The notes under the pieces were generated by a model that saw only the letters and a list, made by a program, of their open reading frames with translations, had not been told where the DNA came from and did not search any database. Made by a program: the position numbers and the translations under genes. From Pseudonocardia kujensis (lineage in GTDB: Bacteria > Actinomycetota > Actinomycetes > Mycobacteriales > Pseudonocardiaceae): a stretch of 35,957 bases of DNA. Shown one piece after another: positions 6,963 through 13,532 of the stretch. Each line of letters starts with the position of its first letter. The first letter of the stretch is position 1. Location of the stretch: the NCBI RefSeq assembly GCF_021283305.1, contig NZ_JAJSOK010000076.1:1-35957 (forward strand). The letters are read 5' to 3'.

Positions 6963-7874
6963 TCACCCGGGGGCCACGTCGGGTCGGCCGCGACCCGTGG
7001 CCGCCTGCTGGGCGTCGAGCTCGTGGAGCAGGTGGCTGCCGCGCAGGGTGATGAAGGCGATCCCGGCGATCACCACGACGGCGGCGAAGCACTGCCCGCC
7101 GAGCAGCGCCGGTGAGGTGTCGAGCCGCTCGCCCAGCCACCACACGCCGATCAGCACCGCGACCACCGGGTCCACACTGGTGATCACGGCGACGGCCGGC
7201 GACACCATCCGCCCCTGCTGGAAGGTGTTCTGGCTGAGGAGGAAGCCGATCGGCCCGATCACGCACACCGCGTAGAGCGTGACGTGCTGGAACGGCTCGA
7301 ACAGCCCGACCCGCAGCTGGCCCGTGACGACCTTCATCAGCCCGGCGGTGACGCCGTACATGATCCCGGTCGCCAGGGCGAGCGCCAGCACGCGCGTGGG
7401 GTGCTGCACGAGCGACGAGTACACGATCGAGCCGACCACCGCGGCGGCGAGCGCGATCGCGAGCGGCAGCCCGCCCCAGACGTCGACGTGCTCGTGCTCC
7501 GACGGCACCGGGCGCGCGAGCAGCAGGAACCCGGCGATCCCGGCCGCGCAGAGCAGCGCGCCGAGCAGGATCAGCGGGTCCGGTCGGCGGCGTGACATCA
7601 GCGAGGAGAACGCCGCCGCGAACACCACCCCGGTGACCAGCAGCGGCTGCACCACCGCAATCGCCCCGTACGCCAGGGCGATGAGCTGCAGCAGCAGCGC
7701 CACCACGGTGGCGACCAGGCCGAGCAGCCACATCGGCCGGCGGAGCAGCGTGGTGATCAGCCGCGGGTTCAGCGTCGACGCCGTCTCCACCTCGTGGGTG
7801 GCGCGCTGCTGGGCCGCGGTGGCGAGCCCGAACCCGGCGGCCCCGAGCACGGCGGCAGGGACCGCGATGAGCAT
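6963..7874 (-). CDS. DMT-superfamily (EamA/NIPA-like) integral membrane protein
   Basis: A 303-residue protein with about nine to ten hydrophobic helices in two similar halves, typical of the drug/metabolite transporter superfamily. Visible segments include a helix right at the start (LIAVPAAVLGAAGFGLATAA), QPLLVTGVVFAAAFSSLM, and SPAVAVITSVDPVVAVLIG followed by WWLGERL, the family's characteristic second-half motif. The N-terminal AAQQRATHEV and the single-domain look resemble NIPA-like proteins. The ATG at 7874 has AAGGTGG upstream; GTG at 7895 is an in-frame alternative adding seven residues. The substrate is unknown. Its position between the SDR and the glycosyltransferase fusion hints at a lipid or precursor export role, unproven. 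Confidence 0.8.
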   Translation of the reverse strand: MLIAVPAAVLGAAGFGLATAAQQRATHEVETASTLNPRLITTLLRRPMWLLGLVATVVALLLQLIALAYGAIAVVQPLLVTGVVFAAAFSSLMSRRRPDPLILLGALLCAAGIAGFLLLARPVPSEHEHVDVWGGLPLAIALAAAVVGSIVYSSLVQHPTRVLALALATGIMYGVTAGLMKVVTGQLRVGLFEPFQHVTLYAVCVIGPIGFLLSQNTFQQGRMVSPAVAVITSVDPVVAVLIGVWWLGERLDTSPALLGGQCFAAVVVIAGIAFITLRGSHLLHELDAQQAATGRGRPDVAPG

Positions 7875-7925
7875 GTCGCCGTCCACCTTCACCACCCCCC
7901 GGTGCCCACGTGCCGAACCCTCCGA

Positions 7926-10319
7926 TCAGCGCTGGTGCTCGCTCCGCGAGCTCCGCCCGGTGTCGGGTAGCTGCATACTCCCCAACGACCGCCTCAGGCC
8001 AGCAGGTATTCCCTCGATCACGGGAAGCACGGCGGGATCCGCGGTGATCCCCACGCACGTGTACCGGCCCCAGTGCAGCGCGCCGACGGCCAGCCCGACG
8101 CCGTCGGCGAGCGGCAGCACCGGTTGCACGCTGCGGATCAGCCCGCCGCGGATGTGCAGGGGGCGGCGCGCGCCCGGCATCACCGAGGCCAGCAGGTGGA
8201 AGAACCGACGGCCGTAGACGAGTCTGACCAGGGGCGCCTGCACCCGGCCGGGCAGCAGGCCCAGCGCGGCCAGCACCGCCGCGGCGCCCTCCGGCTGCCC
8301 CGCCGACGAGCCCGCGGCCAGCGCCCGGTCCACCCGGGCGATCCGTTCGGCCGGGCTCATCGGCCCGGTCGGGAGGTCCACGGACACCGCCGCCGTCCGG
8401 TTGCCGCCGGCCCGGCTGCCCACGCCCGCGCGCGTCCGGGTCGTCATCGGCACCATCGTGCGGATCCGCGGCGGTGCGTCGAACTCCTCGTGCAGGGTCT
8501 GGGCCAGTGCCGCCAGGACCAGGACCGTGGTGCCGACGCCGTGGGCACGGGCGGCCCGGCGGACCTCGCCGCCGTCGAGGTCGACCGACAGCCGCCGCGG
8601 CGCGGGACCGGAGCGCCCGACCAGCGGGGACCGGCCCGCGGGGCCGGCCGTGGCGAGGCTCGCGATCCCCCGGACGACGGTGAGGGCATGCCGCAGCCGG
8701 TCCGTGCCCCCCTCGCCGCCGGCGGCCATCCGTGCCGCCGGTGTCCCGGCGTTCTCGTCGGTGAGCAGCCGGATCAGCCCGTCGGTGACCGCGAGGCCGT
8801 CGCCGAGGGCGTGGTGCACGCGCGCCAGTACGGCGGCCTCGCCGGTGTCCGCGCAGGCGGCCTGCAGCTCCCAACCCACGCCCGGGTCGAGCGCGTCGGC
8901 GAAGAAGGCGGTGACGGCGTCGTCCCAGCTCGTGCGGTCCCCGCCCGGCCCGATCCGCCAGACCGTCCGCCGGACGTGCACCAGCGGGTCCGGGGCGGGC
9001 TCGGACCGCCAGCGCAGCGGGCGTCCGGGCCGTGGCGGGGCGAGCCGCCGGGTGAGCAGGTCGAGGTGCGGCGCCCGCTCGCGGACCAGCGCGTCGAGAT
9101 GCGCCACCCACCCCTCGGCCGGTGCGCCCGCCACCGTGATCCGGGCCCCGACCTGCTGCGGCACCTCCGGCGTGGCGGCGTGCACGAACAGGGCGTCCTG
9201 CGGGCGCAGCCGTTCCTCGACGGGCGCGGTGCCGAGATCGGCGAGCGCGGCGACGTCCCGATCCAGGTCCCGGGCCTCCAGCCGGCGCCGCAGGTCCTTG
9301 ACGACGACCGCCCGCGCGCCGGGGTCGCGCAGCTCGGCGACCGCCTCCGCCACGCCCGCCCGGCCGCGGCAGATCCGGGCGAGCCCCGCGGCGGCCAGCA
9401 CCTCGGCGTTGGCCCGGCCGTGCCCGGGGATGGGGTCGGCGAGCAGCAGCGGCCGGGCGCAGGCCAGCGCCTCCAGCGCCGTGGCGCCCCCACCGTTGGT
9501 GATCACGAGGTCGGAGTCCCGGGTCGCGGAGGCGGGGTCGTCGATCCAGTCGACGACGGTCAGCCGCCCGCCCTGCGGATGGCTGTCGGCCAGCCGGCGC
9601 AGCCGGCGACGCAGCGCGGGGAGCCGGCCGGTGGTGACGAGGACCTCGGCACCGGCGTCGAGCGCGCCCGCGCAGATCCCGGGCACGTCGCCGAAGGCCA
9701 GCGAGCCGCAGGAGACGAGGACGCGCGGCCGTTCGCGCGGTGCCTCCTCCGGTGGGGCGAAGGCCGACACCACGGGCAGCGCGGCCACGTGGACCGGCGC
9801 GCCCGGGGCGGCGCGGCGGAGCAGCGCGGCACCCTCCTCGGTGCTCACCAGGTGCAGGTCCAGCACGGGCGAGGCCCAGAGCGGGTGCGGGGCGGGGTCG
9901 TTGACCAGCGCGACGGCGGGGACGGCGAGGCGCCCGCGCCGGCGCAGCCACGCCAGCCCGGTGATGCCCTCCGGGAAGGTGGCCACGACGAGGTCCGGCC
10001 GGTGCTCGCGCAGCGCGGACTCGAGGCCGCGGCCGCTCCACCGCCCGATCACGGCGCGGGTACCGGCCCGGAACACGGGTACGTGCCAGAGCAGGCGGAA
10101 GTACAGCTCGTACAACCAGGGCAGGTAGCGGATGCACCCGGCGTAGACGGCGCGGAACACCGGTCCGGTGCGAGGCCCCATGCCGTCCAGGGTCTCGGTC
10201 CAGGTCACCTCGACGGCCGGCCACGACCGCCGGGCGCGTTCCTCGACGGCGCGGGCCGCGGCGTGGTGGCCCGCCCCCATACTGCCGGTGACCAGCAGCA
10301 ACCGTTGCGGAGGGGTCAT
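7926..10319 (-). CDS. Fusion: MGDG-synthase-like glycosyltransferase + wax ester synthase/DGAT acyltransferase
   Basis: A 797-residue two-domain protein. Residues about 1-365 are a GT-B glycosyltransferase of the MGDG-synthase/MurG type: TGSMGAGHHAAARAV at 11-25 and the sugar-nucleotide site ITNGGGATALEALACARPLL then PIPGHGRANAE at 273-306. Residues about 370-785 are a WS/DGAT O-acyltransferase: entry motif LRPQDALF (371-378), catalytic HHALGDG (502-508, HHxxxDG), GGNRTAAVSVDLP (638-650), PGARRPLHIRGG and PVLPLADGVGLAVGAL near the end. Both domains look intact. Family knowledge predicts sugar transfer to a lipid, then acylation from acyl-CoA. The ATG has AAGGA about 5 nt upstream. The last residues (RSSRSEHQR) are encoded by a small GC-rich hairpin element. 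The acceptor is unknown. Confidence 0.88.
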   Translation of the reverse strand: MTPPQRLLLVTGSMGAGHHAAARAVEERARRSWPAVEVTWTETLDGMGPRTGPVFRAVYAGCIRYLPWLYELYFRLLWHVPVFRAGTRAVIGRWSGRGLESALREHRPDLVVATFPEGITGLAWLRRRGRLAVPAVALVNDPAPHPLWASPVLDLHLVSTEEGAALLRRAAPGAPVHVAALPVVSAFAPPEEAPRERPRVLVSCGSLAFGDVPGICAGALDAGAEVLVTTGRLPALRRRLRRLADSHPQGGRLTVVDWIDDPASATRDSDLVITNGGGATALEALACARPLLLADPIPGHGRANAEVLAAAGLARICRGRAGVAEAVAELRDPGARAVVVKDLRRRLEARDLDRDVAALADLGTAPVEERLRPQDALFVHAATPEVPQQVGARITVAGAPAEGWVAHLDALVRERAPHLDLLTRRLAPPRPGRPLRWRSEPAPDPLVHVRRTVWRIGPGGDRTSWDDAVTAFFADALDPGVGWELQAACADTGEAAVLARVHHALGDGLAVTDGLIRLLTDENAGTPAARMAAGGEGGTDRLRHALTVVRGIASLATAGPAGRSPLVGRSGPAPRRLSVDLDGGEVRRAARAHGVGTTVLVLAALAQTLHEEFDAPPRIRTMVPMTTRTRAGVGSRAGGNRTAAVSVDLPTGPMSPAERIARVDRALAAGSSAGQPEGAAAVLAALGLLPGRVQAPLVRLVYGRRFFHLLASVMPGARRPLHIRGGLIRSVQPVLPLADGVGLAVGALHWGRYTCVGITADPAVLPVIEGIPAGLRRSLGSMQLPDTGRSSRSEHQR
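7937..7951. repeat. GCTCGC-TCC-GCGAGC hairpin at 3' end of the fusion gene
   Basis: 6-bp perfect arms with a 3-nt loop lie inside the last codons of the glycosyltransferase-acyltransferase gene. The 14-mer CTCCGCGAGCTCCG (7942-7955) recurs in every unit of the hpnD tandem repeat at 19991-20117, in the same orientation relative to the host gene but in another reading frame. Confidence 0.55.
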
Positions 10320-10365
10320 GGGAGTCCTTGCCTGCGGGGAGTGAGTGGGCCGAGGGGCACGGGGG

Positions 10366-10371
10366 TATCGT
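10366..10371 (+). promoter_or_regulatory. Putative -10 box for leaderless glycosyltransferase
   Basis: TATCGT is followed by 7 nt and the ATG at 10379, without a Shine-Dalgarno. It lies in the 59-bp gap between two divergent glycosyltransferase genes. Confidence 0.45.
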
Positions 10372-10378
10372 GTCCTGT

Positions 10379-11509
10379 ATGGACGGTGGAGCGCCGCGCC
10401 GGGTCCTCGTGCTGTCGGCCCCGGTGGGTGAGGGACACGTGGCGGCGGCCCGTGCCCTGGCTGCGCGGATGCGCGAGCTGTGGCCCTCCGCCGAGGTGCA
10501 CGAGGTGGAGAGCGCGAGCGGCGGGCGGCGCGGCGGGGTGCGCGACGCGGTGCTGCGCCGCTCCTACGCGGCCACCATGCGTTGGGCCCCCGGTCTCTAC
10601 GGCCTGGGTTACGACCTGCTCGTCCACCACCCGCGGTTCGCCGCGCTCTGCAAGCGCGTCGTGGCCGCGCGGCTGGGCCGGTCGCTCGCCCCGCTGCTGC
10701 GCGAGGAGCACCCGGACCTGGTCGTCTCCACCTATCCCATGATCAGTGGTGGGCTGGCCTGGCTGCGCCGGCACGGGCAGCTGCCCGCCCGCAGCGTCGC
10801 GGTGGTCACGGACGTCGCCGTGCACCCGTTCTGGGTGTGGGCGGACGTCGACGAGACGTGGACGCTGCTCCCGGCCAGCCGGGCGCAGGCCGCGGACCTG
10901 GTCCCGGGGGCCGAGGTCCGGGTGGCGCCGGCGGCCGTCGACCGCCGCTTCCACCCGGGCGACCGGGCGGCGACCCGGGCGGCACTGGGGTTGCCGGAGG
11001 GCGCGTTCGTGGTGCTGGTGACCGGCGGCTCGCTGGCCTTCGGCGGGATGGAGGGCGTGGTCGACGCGGTGCTGGCGGGCGGCGCGGGGGAGGGCCCGCC
11101 GGTCGAGGCCGTGGTGCTGTGCGGGCGCAACGAGCGCCTGCGCTCGCGCCTGCGGGCGCGCCGGACGCCGGGCCTGACCGCCCTCGGCTGGACGGACCGG
11201 GTGCCCGAGCTGATCACCGCGGCGGACCTGGTGCTCACCACCGCCGGCGGGATGATCGCGAGCGAGTCGCTGTCCGTCGGCACGCCCGTGCTGTTCGCGA
11301 ACCCGGTGCCCGGGCACGGCCGAGCGGGGGCGCGGATGACGGAGGAGGCCGGGCTGGCGCTGGTCTGCCCGCGGCCCGCCGACGTGACCGCGGCGGTGCG
11401 CCGGCTGCGCGCCGAGCCCACCGGCCGGGAGGAGCTGAGCCGCCGGGCGCGGGAGTTCTCCCGCCGCACCCTCGACGCGGAGCTCGAGGAGCTGGCCCGC
11501 CGCCTCTGA
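10379..11509 (+). CDS. MGDG-synthase-like glycosyltransferase (GT-B fold)
   Basis: A 376-residue glycosyltransferase paralogous in layout to the N-terminal domain of its divergent neighbour. The N-terminal acceptor-side motif is APVGEGHVAAARAL (14-27). The C-terminal sugar-nucleotide site runs through LTTAGGMIASESLSVGTPVL and ANPVPGHGRAGARM (about 286-320). Related enzymes move galactose or glucose from UDP-sugar to diacylglycerol. No acyltransferase domain is attached here. The two genes start 59 bp apart on opposite strands, suggesting co-regulation and sequential sugar additions to one lipid, which is inference. The gene ends 5 bp before palindrome array III. Confidence 0.85.
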   Translation: MDGGAPRRVLVLSAPVGEGHVAAARALAARMRELWPSAEVHEVESASGGRRGGVRDAVLRRSYAATMRWAPGLYGLGYDLLVHHPRFAALCKRVVAARLGRSLAPLLREEHPDLVVSTYPMISGGLAWLRRHGQLPARSVAVVTDVAVHPFWVWADVDETWTLLPASRAQAADLVPGAEVRVAPAAVDRRFHPGDRAATRAALGLPEGAFVVLVTGGSLAFGGMEGVVDAVLAGGAGEGPPVEAVVLCGRNERLRSRLRARRTPGLTALGWTDRVPELITAADLVLTTAGGMIASESLSVGTPVLFANPVPGHGRAGARMTEEAGLALVCPRPADVTAAVRRLRAEPTGREELSRRAREFSRRTLDAELEELARRL

Positions 11510-11514
11510 CCGGC

Positions 11515-11664
11515 CCGCGTCATGGCTCCATAACGCGCTCAGAGCCGGGGGTCGCTGAGCATTATGGCTCCATAACGCGGTCAGAGCCGGGGGTCGGTGA
11601 GCGTTGTGGTTCCATAACGCGCTCAGAGCCGGGGGTTGGTGAGCGTTGTGGTTCCATAACGCGG
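11515..11664. repeat. Palindrome array III: four 24-bp units at exact 42-bp period
   Basis: Unit centres (CT, CT, TT, TT) fall at 11526, 11568, 11610 and 11652. Right arms are all CCATAACGCG(C/G). Left arms are CCGCGTCATGG, GAGCATTATGG, GAGCGTTGTGG and GAGCGTTGTGG. The intervening sequence is nearly identical (TCAGAGCCGGGGGT then TGAGC) and itself contains CTCAG/CTGAG arms, so a whole 42-bp unit has been duplicated. It lies between the convergent glycosyltransferase and VC0807-like genes. It is not CRISPR: the spacers do not vary. Confidence 0.9.
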
Positions 11665-11682
11665 TCGCGAGCGGTCGGCGCC

Positions 11683-12342
11683 TCAGCCCACGCGGAGCTT
11701 CGGCTGCGGCACGCCGACGCGCAGGCCGATGCCCTCGCCGGCCAGCGAGCGGTGGAACCACCAGAGCGAGAGTCCGATGCCCACCGCGACCAGCGAGTAC
11801 GAGCCGGCCGTGGACACCATGAGGAAGTTGCCGACGGTCTGGGTGGCCAGCACCGCGAGCGTGGTCATGCCGTTGACCAGGAAGACCGCGGCCCACAGCA
11901 GGGAGACCTTCTTGAAGAAGCTCTTCATCCGCGGGTGCTGGGTGAGCGAGTCGGGGAAGGCGCAGAAGTCGTCCGCGAGCTTGGCCAGCAACGGCCGCTC
12001 CAGCCCGATCGTGACGAGCAGCAGCCCGGCGAACACGAAGTTCTGCACCGTGGGCTGCAGGAAGTAGAGGAAGGCGGACCCGGTCCACAACCCGACCACG
12101 GTGCGGACGACGAGCAGGGCGGTGGTCAGCCACAGCACCGCGGGGATCTTCCGCCGGGTCACGACGCGACGCCCGATGGCCAGCGCGGACCAGGACAGCG
12201 CCCCGAGCATCCCGGCGGCGAAGCCCGCGTGCGTGAAGAGGATCCAGAACAGCGCGAGGGGGATGAGGGTGGACTCCAGGAGCGGACGGCCGGCGTGGCG
12301 CAGCAGGGATCCGATCGGGGGGAGATGGATCAGAGTGGTCAT
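11683..12342 (-). CDS. VC0807-like integral membrane protein
   Basis: A 219-residue protein with about five to six hydrophobic segments (for example LLESTLIPLALFWILFTHAG, LWLTTALLVVRTVVGLWTGS, LLWAAVFLVNGMTTLAVLAT, and the terminal YSLVAVGIGLSLWWFH). The FFKKVSLLWAAVFLVNG region and the overall layout resemble the VC0807/DUF3159 type of conserved actinobacterial membrane proteins, whose function is not established. The ATG at 12342 has GGAG about 6 nt upstream; an in-frame ATG at 12357 is possible. It lies downstream of, and on the same strand as, the hopanoid operon but is separated from hpnH by a large inverted repeat and 181 bp, so it is probably its own unit. Confidence 0.65.
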   Translation of the reverse strand: MTTLIHLPPIGSLLRHAGRPLLESTLIPLALFWILFTHAGFAAGMLGALSWSALAIGRRVVTRRKIPAVLWLTTALLVVRTVVGLWTGSAFLYFLQPTVQNFVFAGLLLVTIGLERPLLAKLADDFCAFPDSLTQHPRMKSFFKKVSLLWAAVFLVNGMTTLAVLATQTVGNFLMVSTAGSYSLVAVGIGLSLWWFHRSLAGEGIGLRVGVPQPKLRVG

Positions 12343-12434
12343 CCGGTGCTCCGGCATGCAGGTCCTCGTCGGCTCGGGAAACCAGTTCGCCCGCGTCGTC
12401 GTCGATCGCGTGAGCGGGAGTGTAGCGGTCGGGG

Positions 12435-12480
12435 TCACGGGGAGATAACGGGCCGGTTGCCCGTTGTGACCTCCCCGTGA
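12435..12480. terminator. Nested 46-bp inverted repeat at the end of the hopanoid operon
   Basis: Outer arms TCACGGGGAG (12435-12444) and CTCCCCGTGA (12471-12480) match over 10 bp. Inner arms AACGGGC (12447-12453) and GCCCGTT (12459-12465) match over 7 bp around loop CGGTT. A 2-versus-5-nt internal bulge joins them. It begins 44 nt downstream of the hpnH stop, where a terminator is expected. It also lies just upstream of a possible -10 (TACACT, minus strand, 12424-12419) for the VC0807-like gene, so it could instead be an operator or attenuator. Confidence 0.5.
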
Positions 12481-12523
12481 GCCCGTGTCCCGGCACTGCG
12501 CTGACCTGCTCCGGAGGGTGCGC

Positions 12524-13528
12524 TCAGACGCCCGCGGCGGTGCGGATGGTGTCCCGCAGCGACCCGAGCGTCGCGAACACCGCCGACGGCTCGTACCCGC
12601 AGTGCGCCATGCAGTTGGCGCAGCGCTCGTCCTTGCCGCGGCCGTAGGCCTCCCAGTCGGTGTCGTCGATGAGCTCCCGGTAGGTCTTCACGTACCCGTC
12701 GTCGAGCAGGTAGCAGGGCTTCTGCCAGCCCAGCAGCGAGTACGACGGGATCGCCCACGCGGTGCACTCGAGGTCCCGGCGGCCCTCGAGGAAGTCCAGG
12801 AAGACCGAGGAGTGGTTGAGCCGCCACCTGCGCCGGCGCCCGTTGTCGAAGGCCTTCTTGAACAGCTCACGCGTCTGCTGGACGCCCAGGAAGTGCTCCT
12901 GGTCGGGGGCCTTCTCGTAGGCGTACCCCGGCGAGATCTGCATGTTGTCGATCTTGAGCTCGTCGTTGAGGTAGTCGAGCACGTCGATGACGTCCTGCGG
13001 GGTGTCCGTGTCGAAGAACGTGGTGTTCGTGTTGACCCGGAACCCGGCCTCCTGCGCCATCCTGATGGCGGCGACGGCCTGGTCGAACACGCCCTCCTTG
13101 GCCACGGACTCGTCGTGCCGCTCGCGCAGCCCGTCGATGTGCACCATCCAGGCGAAGTTCTTGTGCGGGGTGAAGCGGTGGAGGTGCTTGGGCAGCAGCA
13201 CCGCGTTGGTGCACAGGAAGACGATCTTGCCAAGGTCCAGCAGCCGCTGGACGATGACGTCGATCTCCTTGTGCATCAACGGCTCGCCGCCGGCGATGGA
13301 GACCATCGGGGCGCCGCTCTCCACGACGGCGTTCACGGCCTGCTCGACCGGCATCCGCTGCTTGAGCAGGTGCGCCGGCTGCTGGATCTTGCCGCACCCG
13401 TTGCACTTGAGGTTGCAGGCGAACAGCGGTTCGAGCTCGACCAGGATCGGGTACTTCTCGGTCCCCTTGATCTTCTGCTTCAGCAGGTACGTACCGAGAC
13501 GGATCGACTGGCGCAGTGGCATGGCCAT
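12524..13528 (-). CDS. hpnH: Adenosylhopane synthase, radical SAM protein HpnH
   Basis: HpnH joins the 5'-deoxyadenosyl radical of SAM to hopene (diploptene), giving adenosylhopane, the first step of side-chain extension. The 334-residue protein has the radical SAM Cx3Cx2C cluster at Cys38, Cys42 and Cys45 (ACNLKCNGCGK), SIAGGEPLMH for SAM binding, and the family-typical C-terminal cysteines in ERCANCMAHCGYEPSAV. Length matches the family. The ATG at 13528 has AAGGAGG about 12 nt upstream; the ATG two codons on (13522) is an alternative. It lies 4 nt after the hpnG-ispH fusion and is the last gene of the operon. Confidence 0.95.
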   Translation of the reverse strand: MAMPLRQSIRLGTYLLKQKIKGTEKYPILVELEPLFACNLKCNGCGKIQQPAHLLKQRMPVEQAVNAVVESGAPMVSIAGGEPLMHKEIDVIVQRLLDLGKIVFLCTNAVLLPKHLHRFTPHKNFAWMVHIDGLRERHDESVAKEGVFDQAVAAIRMAQEAGFRVNTNTTFFDTDTPQDVIDVLDYLNDELKIDNMQISPGYAYEKAPDQEHFLGVQQTRELFKKAFDNGRRRRWRLNHSSVFLDFLEGRRDLECTAWAIPSYSLLGWQKPCYLLDDGYVKTYRELIDDTDWEAYGRGKDERCANCMAHCGYEPSAVFATLGSLRDTIRTAAGV

Positions 13529-13532
13529 CTGG

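Noticed and set aside
8073..10742. Long plus-strand open frame opposite the glycosyltransferase-acyltransferase
   Set aside because: Low-complexity Arg/Gly/Pro-rich antisense product; the minus frame carries all recognisable motifs.
11515..11664. CRISPR-like array of regular repeats
   Set aside because: The connecting sequences are nearly identical rather than unique, the period is 42 bp with palindromic arms, and no cas gene is in the window.
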